Positions 1 through 11,918 of a stretch of 64,000 nucleotides of DNA are shown one piece after another. The position numbers were made by a program, and so were the translations under genes. The DNA comes from Coix lacryma-jobi var. lacryma-jobi. Lineage: Eukaryota > Streptophyta > Magnoliopsida > Poales > Poaceae. Below the pieces are notes generated by a model that worked only from the letters and a program-made list of their open reading frames with translations, did no database searches and was not told the origin of the DNA. Location: contig CM019827.1 of NCBI GenBank assembly GCA_009763385.1, positions 91,930,314 to 91,994,313 of the forward strand. The letters are read 5' to 3'. The stretch's first letter is position 1; every line of letters begins with the position of its first letter.

Positions 1-2961
1 CCACTTAAATGGAAAGTTAAGAGCACACGCCCTGAGCATATCTTCTAATATCTGATTTACTCTTTTAGTCTGACCCCCTATTTGTGGATGGTAAGCTGTG
101 CTGTGTAAGAGTTTAGTGCCCAGAGACTCATGTAGACTTTCCCAGAATTTTGAAACAAACTGAGTACCCCTATCTGAGACAATAGTCTTCGGAACTCCAT
201 GCCAACTCATAATCCTCTGAAAGTATATCTTGGCATATGTGGATGCCGGGTAGATGGTCTTGACTGGTATAAAGTGTGAAACCTTGGTTAGACGATCTAC
301 TATAACCCAAATAGAGTCATAGCCCTTGGATGTTCTTGGCAAACCAATAATAAAGTCCATACTGATGTCCTCCCATTTCCAAGCAGAAATTGGCAATGGC
401 TGTAGTTCACCAGCTGACTTAAGATGAATGGCTTTGACTTTCTGACAAGTATCACATCTGGCTACATACTTTGCAATTTCGATCTTCATCTTAGTCCACC
501 AGAATCTTTGCCTAAGATCCTGGTACATTTTTGTACTCCCCAGATGAATCGCAAACGGGGTAAGATGAGCTTCATCAAGAATTTGCTTCCTCAACTTAGG
601 ATTCTTCGGAATGACCAGTCTATCTTTGAACCAGACCACTCCTGCTTCATCAACTCGGAAGCAAGAAGCTTTGTCTGCCTTAGCTTTCTCCTTGAGGTGA
701 ACAATACCCTTGTTTTCTTTCTGAACAGCTACAATCTGGTCTTTGATAGATGACTGAACTGATATATTAGACAAACTGCCCTGAGTGATCATCTGAATAC
801 CCAGTTTTTCTAATTCAGAACCGAGAGCAAGATCTACTGGTCTGACCGTGGTACAGATGCAACGAACCTTCCGACTAAGAGCATCGGCTACAACATTTGC
901 CTTTCCGGGATGGTAATGCACTTCAAGATCATAATCTTTGATTAGCTCTAACCACCTCCGTTGTCGCATATTCAGCTCTGACTGAGTGAAAATATATTTC
1001 AGACTCTTGTGGTCGGTGTATACATGACATGTGTTGCCCAAGAGGTAATGTCGCCAAATCTTTAAGGCATGGACAACTGCTGCTAACTCTAAGTCATGAG
1101 TGGGATAGTGTTCTTCATGACGTTTCAACTGCCTGGATGCATAAGCAATTACTCTGCCCTCTTGCATCAAAACACAACCAATCCCGATACCAGAAGCATC
1201 ACAATACACATCGAACGGCTTCTCAATATTGGGTTGGGCTAAGACTGGAGCTGTAGTCAAAAATTCCTTTAATTTTTGAAAAGCTTCTTCACATTTATCC
1301 GACCAGACAAACTTGACTTCATTCTTTAACAACTGAGTTATAGGTTTGGCAATTTTGGAAAAGTCTGGAATAAACCTGCGGTAATAACCTGCCATACCCA
1401 GAAAACTGCGAACTTGATGAACAGTTCTGGGGGACTCCCATTCAAGGATTTCTTGTACCTTGCCTGGATCCACAGCTACACCTTCAGCCGATAACACATG
1501 ACCCAAAAATGGAACTCTGTCTAACCAGAACTCACATTTACTAAAATTTGCATATAGCTGATGGTCTCTCATACGGCCCAACACTACTCTGAGGTGTTCA
1601 GCATGTTCTTGTGGATTCTTGGAATATATCAGAATATCATCAATGAATACCACTACAAACTTGTCTAGCTCAGGCATGAACACGGAGTTCATGAGATACA
1701 TGAAGTGAGCTGGAGCATTAGTCAATCCAAAGGACATGACTAAGTACTCATACAGGCCATACCTGGTGGTGAAAGCAGTTTTAGCAATATCTTCAGGCCT
1801 TATTTTTATTTGGTGATACCCAGATCTCAAATCTATCTTGGAAAATACCTCGGCGCCCGTGAGTTGATCAAACAAAAGATCAATCCGCGGCAACAGGTAC
1901 TTATTCTTCACTGTTACTTCATTGAGCGGATGATAGTCCACACATAGCCTCAAAGTTTGGTCTTTCTTTTTGACAAACAAGGCAGGACAGCCCCATGGTG
2001 ATGAACTAGGTCTGACGTAACCTTTATCAAGTAGTTCTTGCAACTGAATTTTCAATTCTACCAGTTCTTTAGGTGGCATTCTATAGGCTCGTCGAGATAT
2101 TGGTGTTGTTCCTGGCTTTAGCTCTATGCTGAACTCAATATCACGGTCTGGTGGTAACCCCGACAAGTCTTTAGGAAACACATCTGGGAACTCACAGACT
2201 ACAGGAATATCCTGAACCTCTTTAACTGTTGTTGCACAGACGCTGCCGCACATCTGGTCAACTGTTTTCTTTGGAATCGGAAGTTGGATACAGAGTTCAG
2301 AAGTACTATTAGGTGTGATCAACCTAATTGTTCTATGCAAGGCATCTAATACTGCTTTATGCTGGTACATCCAGTTCATCCCTAGGATCACATCTATATC
2401 CTGATCCTTGATTACTATCATATTAGTGGGATAAGTATGCCCGGCAATCTCTACGGGCACTTGACGTGCCACTTCCTTTGTGCATAAACGACCTCCAGGT
2501 GTGTGTATAAGGAAATTTTCTTGTGTTTCCCCAGTTGATATATGATGTTTTTCAACAAATCTCTTACTGATAAAGGTATGCGATGCACCAGAATCAAATA
2601 GTAATACGGCAGGATGGCGAGCGACTGAAAACATACCCATCATGACGGGTTCCCCTTCAGGAATATCGGCCGCTTGCGCATAATACACCCGGCCAGTCTT
2701 CTGGACGGTCTTATTCTTCTGACTATTATTGCGGCCTTGATTCTGCTGTGGCTGTTGTTGTGGCTGCTGGAAATTCTGACTACCTGGTCCTTGCGGAGTA
2801 TTTGGAATACTCTTCTTGGGATACGGGCAGTTACGGGAGAAATGGCCCGGTTTCCCACAGTTATAGCATGGGTAGTTGTGGTTCTGGGGAGTTTGGGTTT
2901 GAATGCCAAGGGCATTCGGCTGTCGTGGATAGTTCGGGTTCACAACAGTTCTAGCAGATGA
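1..2961 (-). CDS. pol: Tekay-1 pol (zinc knuckle, protease, RT, RNase H, integrase), partial, open to the window edge
   Basis: I read one continuous minus-strand frame from 2961 to position 1 without a stop. In order it shows a CCHC zinc knuckle (2827-2868, C-Y-N-C-G...H...C), an aspartic protease motif DSGASH near 2590, the RT core with FIDD near 1640, an RNase H with the tail [15 protein letters not shown] near 900-940, a zinc-binding motif ending DTCQKVKA near 450, and the integrase core with SMDFI near 350 and VSDRGTQF near 165. The third integrase catalytic position is unusual: the family motif GQTER reads GQTKR near 75-95, replacing the catalytic Glu with Lys. The frame is shared with gag, separated only by a TAG at 2962-2964. 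Lineage Tekay by similarity to Tekay-2. Confidence 0.88.
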
Positions 2962-3613
2962 CTACTGTGAGCTGGCTTGTTGTTGCTGGGGTGGACGGTA
3001 CGGTTGACGGTTGTGCTGGACTGAGTGATATATGATACGCTGGCGCTTCTTATTGCCACCAAACGATCCAGTCGAACTCCCACCCTTCCTCTTTTTAGCT
3101 TCAAGATGCTTGAAATGCTTCTCTTCTGCAGATATAGCTTTGTTCACCGCATCATTGAAGAATATATTATCGTCGCACATTGCCAGCATCTTTTGCATCA
3201 TCGTATTCAGCCCCCTCATGAAGCAACTGCGCTTCTTGTCATCAGTGTTCACGTGATCCAGAGCATACTGAGACAAATGATTGAACTTGCCAATATACTG
3301 CTGTACGGGCTGATCCCCCTGCTTGAGGGCTAAGAACTCTTTGGCCTTCATCCGTATCACACCCGCTGGAATGTAGTGAGCTTTGAAAGCTCTCGAGAAC
3401 TCATCCTAGGTAATGCGGTGTCCGGGAGCTTGGGCAGCTACAAAGTTCGCCCACCAAGTCACCGCAACTCCCCTTAACTGTTGGGCTACGAAGGATGGCT
3501 TCTGAGTTTCAGTGCAGTGGATTAGCTCAAACTTTTGATTCATAGTACAGAGCCAGTCTGCAACTTCTAAAGGCTCATCAGGCTTTGTGAATACCGGCGG
3601 CCTGGTTTCTATG
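2962..3613 (-). pseudogene. gag: Tekay-1 gag, C-terminal part, with two in-frame TAG stops
   Basis: The minus strand encodes the retrotransposon gag domain (EPLEVADWLCTMNQKFELI, then QLRGVAVTWWANFVA) typical of Tekay gag. The reading breaks at a TAG at 3406-3408, where the family has a Trp (HRIT-W-DEF), and again at a TAG at 2962-2964, just before the zinc knuckle and protease. Both changes fit single C-to-T transitions (TGG or CAG to TAG). The N-terminal part lies at 15320-15545, on the other side of the Sirevirus. Confidence 0.85.
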
Positions 3614-5687
3614 TGAAGGACCGAGAAAGCACTAGCAAGGCGACCAGAGGGGGGGGTGAATGGGAGCTCAAGCATTTCTCTCAAAACTTTGGCCAAATGT
3701 CCCAAAATCAACCCCGAGAAACTGCGACTGAAACCGTGATGCCCACGACCCTTGGAAGAGGGTGGATGATCCCTAGGATCATAGCGAGGCACCACAAGAA
3801 GATAGCAAACAAAATGCCAAAAGCTCCGGCTCGAGCACAACCCCAAAAACCAAGTCCCAAACGTAGATTGTCAGGTACATCGAGAAACTCCTAAATATCT
3901 ATGCTAACAAGTAGCAAAGATACCTAGAGAGGTTTCTTGGTCAACTACGAGGCCAAACAAGAAGTCCGGAAACCAAGCGAACAAGTCGGGAGAGCAAACG
4001 CACTAAGCCGGAAGCTTCAGACGATTCCCGGACTGTCCGGCCCTGGGGTCCTGGACTGTCCGCCCCTACTGCGGACTGTCCGCACTCTGGTGGCGGAATG
4101 TCCGCCGTTCAAGTCAGCACAAACACACTGCTGCTGAAGTCCCCCTGCTCGGTCCCGAACTATCCGCGCTTTAGCACGGCGGACTGTCCGCCGGTGACCC
4201 AAGCCAAAACCAGCAGGGACTGGCCGCGGCTGGACTGAACCAACCCCGACGCGCAGACTGTCCGCGCCCTGAGTGGTGGACTGTCCGCGGTCACTCAGGG
4301 AGGGCGACGTTGATCGCCCTTGACCCAAATCTTCCCCAAATCGATTCTAATCAAAATCCCACGTTCCCAAACTTGGAGAGGATGATCACGGAGTAGTTAG
4401 GAGACTATCCCCAAGAGATCATCCGCTCAAATCGAGTCAATCACCGGGAAATCAAAAGGGGAGGAGGATGAACCAAAAAGCGCTACGAAAACGAAATCAA
4501 CCTGATCTACTTGTTCGTAAAGAGATAGATAAATTCCTTCGATGGAAATGATCTCCTTTCAAATACGAACAAGATGATTCAAACGGATTTCGCAAAGACG
4601 CACGGGAGAGAGAGATCGAGTGACGGGAAAATCACGGAGAAACGAAGAACACGAATCAAAACGCGAATCAACACACCGATCTGCAACCGTGTGGCTACCA
4701 CACGCTACAACAGTGAGGTTACAGCCTCACTTCCTCAAAATCTCCAGTACACAGAGGTATGGTTCTCTGCGGATCTCAGCTAGCTACAACAAGGGATTGG
4801 GAGAGGAGTAAACCCTAGAAGCAAAGACCAAATGACAGGGATGACTAACTGAGATCAATGGGGAGGTGGGTGTCTCCCCCTATTTATCCTAATTCTAACC
4901 TATTCCTAATTCCCACTCTACCCCTAACTACTTACAGAGCGAACCAGCTAAACCCTAAGGTTATTCTGGACCAACTCGGTGGTTGGTGTATCCGATGGCC
5001 ACGCCCGCACAACTCGTAGCGTTGCCTCGACGCAACCTCCTGATTGCCGCCACGTGCCGCCCTCGCTCTGCACCCCCGGTTTTGTGGCCCAAACCGGGAA
5101 ACCAGCCTTTTCTAGCCAACCCCTGGTTTTGAGGCCCAAACCGGGAAACCAGCCCACCAGCTTCTGAGTTTTGAGGCCAAACTCAGCAAACCCTCAGCGC
5201 CCAGGTTTTGAGGCCCAAACCTGGAAACCGTCCTCAGCCCGAGTTTTGTGGCCAAACTCGGAAACCCTCAGCACCCAGGTTTTGAGGCCCAAACCTGGAA
5301 ACCGTCCACCCGATGGTTTTTCCCTAGCTCTACCACCAAACCGACGTCGTAGATGGGATGCACCTCTCGTGCACCCCGTCCACCGACACGTGTCCCCAAG
5401 TCCACGACTCAGGCAACACATGACCGCAAGTCTTCACTTGTAGCTGCCATAGGCTGCCAGCCACCACAGCTGATCCTCGGGCCTCTGGTCCCTCAGTCCA
5501 AGCGTCACGTCCGCCCTTCGCCACACTCGGTCCATCGGCACAGCACGTCTCTACTTGACCTTCACCTCGCCTTCGATCACTGCATCCGTGCTCGACACCT
5601 GCACAACACAAGCCAAAGAACATGCGCATCATCCCAGTTGACAATCACTCATCACTCAGAGACCCGACATACACCCATGTATCCGCA
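3614..5687 (-). repeat. Sirevirus 3' LTR
   Basis: It matches 13239-15319 along its length with scattered substitutions and small indels, a few per cent by eye. It starts tgaaggaccgag and ends tatccgca. Positions 4020-4310 hold six exact ctgtccg motifs and several near copies; 5080-5305 holds a short tandem repeat. Confidence 0.95.
5080..5305. repeat. Tandem short repeat inside Sirevirus LTR
   Basis: About six imperfect units of roughly 30-40 bp repeat the pattern ggttttgaggcccaaac followed by (c)tggaaacc. Units alternate between a form built on aaccgg or aacctgg and one built on aaactc. The other LTR carries the same block at about 14707-14940. Confidence 0.8.
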
Positions 5688-5701
5688 ATCTCCCCCTTGA
5701 T
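5688..5701 (-). other. Sirevirus polypurine tract next to the 3' LTR
   Basis: Immediately inside the 3' LTR the plus strand reads atctcccccttgat, so the element's sense strand is the purine run atcaagggggagat. This is the expected primer site for plus-strand DNA synthesis. Confidence 0.85.
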
Positions 5702-7294
5702 GAGTGCATTGTCAACTAACAACACAAATCATAATGGAAAGAGAAGAAAGAAGAAGGAGAAGAGAAAACTCGACCAAATGACCCAAAAGCGTAGCAAAGC
5801 CGAAGAAGGTCAAGTGGAAAGAGCGAAAGAACTTGGTCCCCAAAGACATGGGCAACGGCTCGACGCAACCAAGCAAAGTAAAGCTAGCCCTCAAGAAGAG
5901 GTTGAACAGGCTCAACACCGCTAGCAAAAACCAATCAAAAATATCGAAGCAAAATGCTAGTCCCTCAAGATAGAGGCACAGAGGCTCAACACAACTAGCA
6001 AAGAAAGCTCGATACCGACTGTTACCAAAAAGAGTTCGACACCAATTTGAAAATCTGAAAAGCAAATGCTAGTCCCTCAAGAAAGAGGCTAAGGCTCAAC
6101 GCAACTAGCAAACCGCTCCAAACCAATTAAAAATGTCAAAGACTCAACCGGAAACAATCTCCCCCTCGAATAGTGTAAACAACCAGGAAATATGATTTGC
6201 AATTTCTCCCCCTTAGTTGAAAATGCACTAATCAAGAAACATTTCTCCCCCTGGGAAAATGCACCAGCAAAAATTGCCAACACGCAGAATTCGCCTCTTC
6301 CAAAATGCAAATGAGGCAAAATGCAAGTTAGGAGCTTCAGGAGTATACTCAAAAAAGTGCAAAGGTGCTCTACAGAGTTCTGAACCGATGACTCAGAAAA
6401 GTGCACAGAATGCTAGCAAAGGCTCAAGCTGATCACTAAGAATGAAATATGAACATGTGAGCAGTTTTAAGCCGAAAAAGGTATTCACCATCAAAATAGC
6501 ACAAGACATGTATGGACAGGAAGTCAAATGTGCTAAGCATGTATACTAAGTGAACTACCCCTAGCACAGTTCAATCATCATGCTGATACCAATTTAGGCA
6601 TATACTTGTGATTTCAGATTTTAATCAGAGTTGCAGCGGTGAAATTACACAAGTTCAGAAAACAGCATGTGACTGCGAGAGGTTGAATGCTTGTTATTGC
6701 CTAACTTTTCAACTGTGCGAAGCCTATGCATAAGCAATCAGAAGCTTAAAGCAACAGTTTCGGTCATACACTACACAGCTCAAGTTTAACTCAAAGTGCG
6801 ATGAGAAACAGTCTCGAAACTGTGAGGTGCTAACAAGCAAACTCATCTCGATCTTTCCAATTCACTTAACTTGGTTTAGATTTTAAACAAAATATGATAT
6901 ACCAAGCGAGTGAATGACTCAACACTAGAGACATAGCAACCTAGCATATATGAAAAGCACATGTGATTTCAACACATCCTACACATGCTAGTTGCATATC
7001 TTAGTGGTGAATATTTTCAAGTTTTAAGTTCATTAACAAATTCACCATTCAAAAATAGCTCAGCTCATAGTATGTACTAGTGATCAGAAAGAGCATAAGC
7101 TACAGCATCTACATAAAGCATCGGAGCAAAAACTACATAGAGCATAGTTACAATCTTCAGACTATACATATGAAGCTCAGAATGTAAAAGCGTATGCTGA
7201 AATGCAAAAGATGCACGAAGAAATCAAAAAGAAGCAAAAACAACTGAAAACAAACAGTCAGTGTATCATACAAAATCCAAAGTGTTTCCCCCAT
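5702..7294 (-). other. Sirevirus 3' non-coding region with extra polypurine tracts and internal repeats
   Basis: No credible coding frame is seen between the end of pol and the 3' LTR. Extra polypurine tracts (read on the minus strand) lie at about 6156-6169, 6203-6215 and 6241-6254. Three imperfect repeats of about 50 bp starting gctagtccctcaaga and ending caactagcaaa lie at 5881-5930, 5953-6003 and 6065-6114. Multiple polypurine tracts are a known Sirevirus feature. I see no envelope-like ORF. Confidence 0.7.
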
Positions 7295-10200
7295 CTAAAA
7301 GGGGAAACACACACCAAGCTCACCTCTCAACCGATTAAAGCTTGATTGGTCCAAAGGCTTGGTAAAAATATCAGCAAGCTGATGATGACTATCGACATGG
7401 CGAAGTTCGATATCACCCTTCTCATAGTGGTCTCGCAGAAAATGAAAGCGCTCATCAATGTGTTTGGTCTTCGAGTGAAGCACGGGGTTCTTAACAACGC
7501 TAATCGCACTCGTGCTGTCACAAAGCAATGGAACACGAGAAAAGCTCAGACCAAAATCACGCAAAGTGGCCATCATCCAGAGTAACTGGGAACAGCAGCT
7601 AGCCACAACAACATACTCAGCCTCCATGGTAGAATGGGCGACGCTAGACTGCTTGCGAGAGGACCACGAAACAAGAGAAGAACCAATAAACTGGCAAGTC
7701 CCAGAAGTGGACTTGCGATCAATACGGCAACCAGCAAAATCGGCATCGGAATAACCGCAAAGGGAAAGGGTGGAGGAAGCAGAATACCAAATCCCGAATT
7801 CTTGAGAGAAGGATAAGTACCTCATAATGCGCTTGACCGCCTGACGGTGAGAGGTGCGCGGCGACGCCTGAAAGCGCGCGCAGGGGCACACCGCGAACTG
7901 GATGTCCGAGCGTGTCGCCGTCAGGTACAGCAGCGACTCGATCATACTGTGGTACTCCTTCTGGTCCACTGCTTCTCCCTCCTTGTCCGCATTCAGGGCC
8001 GTCGTGGTTGCCATGGGTGTTGGAAGAGGCTTGGCCTCACCCATGTCGAACTTCTTCAGGATATCTCTGGTGTACTTGCCCTGGTGCACAAACGTTCCTT
8101 CCCGGGTTTGCTTGATTTGCAACCCGAGGAAAAACGTCAACTCGTCCATCATGCTCATCTCGAACTCCCTGCTCATAATGTCTGCAAACTTGGCAACCAA
8201 AGCGTGAGAAGAACCACCGAAAATAATATCATCCACGTAAATTTGGACCAAGAGAGTATCACTGCCTTGCTTGAGGAGAAAGAGCGTTTTATCTACACAT
8301 CCCATTTTAAAACCCTTAGCAAGCAAAAAGGTTTTCAACCTATCATACCAGGCTCTAGGGGCTTGTTTCCAACCATACAAAGCTTTGTGAAGTTTAAAGA
8401 CATGGTTTGGAAACTTGGGATTTTCGAAACTGGGGGGTTGTCTAACATACACCTCCTCTTCTATGTAGCCGTTGAAGAAGGCACTCTTGACATCCATTTG
8501 AAAAAGTTTGAAACCTTTAGATGCAGCAAAAGCCAAGAGTATCCTAATAGCCTCCAAATGTGCTACAGGAGCAAATGTCTCCTCATAGTCTATCCCCTCC
8601 TTCTGACTATATCCCTGGGCTACGAGTCTGGCCTTGTTTCTCACCACATGGCCATCTTCTCCCTGTTTATTTTTGAAAACCCATTTTGCCCCAATTGGAT
8701 GACACTCAGAAGGTGGAGACACTAGAACCCAAACCCGATTTCTCTCAAAGTTCTCAAGCTCCTCATGCATGGCATTGACCCAATCCGGATCCGTCAAAGC
8801 GTGTCCAACATCCCAGGGTTCAAAATCAGCAACAAATGCAGAATGAGCAAAGTGAGAGATTTGCCTTGACCGGGTGACGCGTTCGTCGATGCTGCCGATC
8901 ATCTGCTGAGGCGGGTGCTGGTGCTGAATGTGTCGTGGCGCCTCCCTTGCCGAAGTGGCCTCCCCCTCAACAGCAGCTGGTGCCTCCCGGGGTACAAAGG
9001 GTACCGTCGGGGTGGCGGATCCCACGGCCCCCAGGAAGAAGAGGTGTCGGGGCCGTGAGTCATCGTAGAAGCCGCTCTTTGCGGCACAGCAGGTGGAGGA
9101 GGTGTTGGGTCATCTATCCCTTCAGCACCTTCTTCTTCATCATCGAAAAGAGGTTCGCCAAACTCATGATCACCTGCACGCTCAAAAAGAGAAGAAGGAC
9201 AAACCATGGTCTCGTCGAAGGTGACATCGGATGTCTCCATGACTCGGTTAGTGTCAAGGTTAAGTACACGATAAGCTCGAGTGTGAGTGCCATAACCCAA
9301 AAACACACCTTCAGAAGAACGAGACTCAAACTTGTCCTAGTTGCCCTTTTTTAGTATAAAACAATGGCAACCAAAAACTCAAAAATAACTCACCTTGGGG
9401 AGTTTTCCAAAATGCAACTCATAAAAGGTCTTTTTCAAGAAAGCTCGAAGAAAAATGCGATTGGAAATATAGCATGCAGTGTTCATAGCTTCGGCCCAAT
9501 ATCCCCTAGGAGTCGTATGCTCATCGAGCATCGTCCTGGCCATCTCTACAAGGGTCCGATTCTTCCTCTCTACAGCACCATTCTGAGGGGGTGTGTAGGG
9601 GGAAGAAAACTGATGCTCTAAACCCAAAGAGTTACAAAACTTCTCAAAATCCAAATTCTTGAATTCGGAACCATTATCACTCCTAATAGCTTGCATCGAG
9701 TTCAAAGGGAACTCGTTCTGAAGACGCAAAATCAGATTGCGAGCAAAGGAGAAAGTCTCAGTTTTCTTAGCTAAAAAGAAAACCCACGAATATCTAAAAA
9801 AATCATCGACAACAACAAGCACATACCACTTCCCCCCAACCGAGCTCACCCGAGCCGGACCAACAAGGTCCATGTGCAAAAGCTCTCCAGGGCGCTTAGT
9901 CATGACTTGAGTCACTGGATGGTGGGGAGGGGCTACCATCTTCCCATGTCTACAAGAATGGCAAACAAGATCCTTCTCCATGGATAACTTGGGCAATCCT
10001 CGGATTAGGCCAAGTGAACTAAGCCTTACAAGCAAGTCGAAGCTCAAATGTCCAAGTCTCCTATGCCACTTCCAAAGATCAGAAGAGGAAGGTCCAGCCA
10101 CAAGACAACGAGAAGTACCAAAAGACTCCGAGAAATTCGCACGAAAGACTTTTCCAAAGGGCGAAATCAAACACACAAGATTGCCCTGAGGATCCAAAAT

Positions 10201-10485
10201 ACGACTGAGATTCGGTTTAAAATGAATCTCATAGTCGTCGTCAAAGAGTTGCAAAACAGAAAGAAGGTTAAAATGCAAGTTAGAAACAAGAGCAACAATG
10301 CGCAACACAAAGTGCTCATTAACTCGCACAGACCCACGAGACAACACCTTACCTTTGCTGTTGTCCCCGAAGGTGATATACTCCTTTCCGGCGACAGGAC
10401 TAAGACTGGAAAACCACTTGGCGTTTCCGGTCATGTGCCTCGAACACCCAGAATCCACCAACCAAACGTTCTCCAATAGTTTTAC
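7295..10485 (-). pseudogene. pol: Sirevirus pol (protease, integrase, RT, RNase H) with stops and a frameshift
   Basis: The first frame (to about 9379) carries the protease motif WLVDSGCSRHMT, the GAG-pre-integrase zinc motif (HRRLGH...CHSC), and integrase with LLHMDLVGP, RSDNGSEF and NGAVERKNRT, so the D, D and E are all present. It is broken by a TGA at 9379-9381 and a TAG near 9337. A frameshift around 9025-9100 then leads into RT and RNase H (7295-9025), with [16 protein letters not shown], the catalytic YVDD near 8230, and the RNase H block [11 protein letters not shown]. The product ends GELGVCFPF as in maize-type Sireviruses. Pol lies in a different frame from gag. Confidence 0.92.
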
Positions 10486-10490
10486 CTACA

Positions 10491-11918
10491 TCAATAAAAA
10501 GACATAGGGTGAGCATACGGTCCAACACTGGGGTTAGTGAAGTAAGGGGAATACCAGTGTTGGGTCGGCTGCTCAAAAGAACGGTTAGCAGAAAAACCAT
10601 TCCTAGCACGCCTACGGGAGGAGCGATCACCACGTTGAGGAAAACATGGTCCGCTAAGGGAGGAGCGTCCATCGCGATACTCAAACCGCGGTGGGGGAAA
10701 ACGCTCAACTACAAAGCCACCGCCACAGGGTCCATAGCCTACAACTGCAGGCTCCCGCCGGGCACGCTCTCTACGAGGCCTACGCCTAGGGATTTGAGGC
10801 TCAACACCTCTAGGCCTAGCGTCTCTCCTCGGAGCTCTCTGCTGCCTATGCCTGGGAACTTGAGGTTCTGGACCTCTGGGCCTAGCAGCACGTCTCGGTG
10901 CTCTCCTCTGAACATTCAGCGCATGTACATCATGGAAAGGATGGTACATGTCCGGGTTGTTCATCTCCCTAGCACGGCGCGCCTCTCTCTTGCGCCGAAA
11001 GCAGAACTCACTCAAGTGTCCATCTCTCCCATAATGCTCACAGTGGTACCTCACCGCTCTCAAAGGGGGTTGTTGGTACTCACGGTGATGGGTGTGGATC
11101 ACCTTGCCCTTCTGTGGCAACAGCTCCTCGCGAATAGGTGGCATATCATCAAGCTTGTTTTTCAGGTGGTTGGGTTTGGTATGCCACACTTGGTTCTTGG
11201 GTGGAGCTCTCGGAGGTTCCTCAAACACCCCATCCTTGGTGTTAGGCTTGAGAGGCTCTTTGGGTGGAAGCTTGGTAAGTTTGGGAGTAGTGGTGGAGTT
11301 AGGCTTCTCACTCGGGTTCAAACCACTCGACTCTCCAATCTTCCCAAAAGCAGAAGGATCAACACCCTGAGCAAAACCTACACCGGGACCTCCAGCAGCT
11401 CGCTTAAATTGGGAGATCATCATCCCGAGCTATGGCTCACCACAAGACACCCATGATAAGATGGTCTGAAGGTATGTGTTTTCTTCCTCAGTTTGCATCT
11501 TGTCATGCTTCACGTTAGCAATCTCCATCTCCAAACCCTCGCACAAAGCGCACCTAGTCACACAAGTGTTACTCGAGCTGGCCTCCACAAGAGACACAAT
11601 CTTGGCATTCTTCTCTGCCAACTTGGATTGCAAGACAGGACAAGTCTTGCATGCACCCAACAGCATGGGTCTAGCACGGAGCTCATCCACCTATCCTACC
11701 AACGCAACATACTTGCTTCTTAGAGTGAGAAGATCAGTCATGTGCATGGTGCACGCCTCGCACTCCTCCTCATGTGTGACAACTACGGTGGACTTGACAG
11801 AATCAAGTTCCTTCACCGTATCCTCCCACTTCTGCCTAAACTCCTTGCGCTCTCTAGCGGCACGCCTAAGCAGCTTATCCTGACTAAGCAAGGCGGTAGT
11901 AAGCTTCTCTACCTCAGC
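10491..11918 (-). pseudogene. gag: Sirevirus gag C-terminal extension, interrupted by stops
   Basis: This continues the gag frame after its TGA at 11919 and is broken again at 11691 and 11430. It encodes a coiled-coil stretch (LSQDKLLRRAARERKEF), Cys pairs (CKTCPVL, CALCEGL), a Pro/Lys-rich part and a second zinc-finger-like motif (YHCEHYGRDGHLSEFCF) in an Arg-rich region with repeated RRAPRRAARPRG units. The layout matches the long C-terminal region of Sirevirus gag, so I read these as one decayed ORF rather than separate genes. It ends HPMSFY just before pol. Confidence 0.82.

Noticed and set aside
7847..8725. A 292-codon plus-strand frame
   Set aside because: It is antisense to the Sirevirus RT, whose minus-strand reading has all RT motifs.
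10509..11456. A 315-codon plus-strand frame
   Set aside because: Antisense shadow of the Arg-rich gag extension; no motif of its own.
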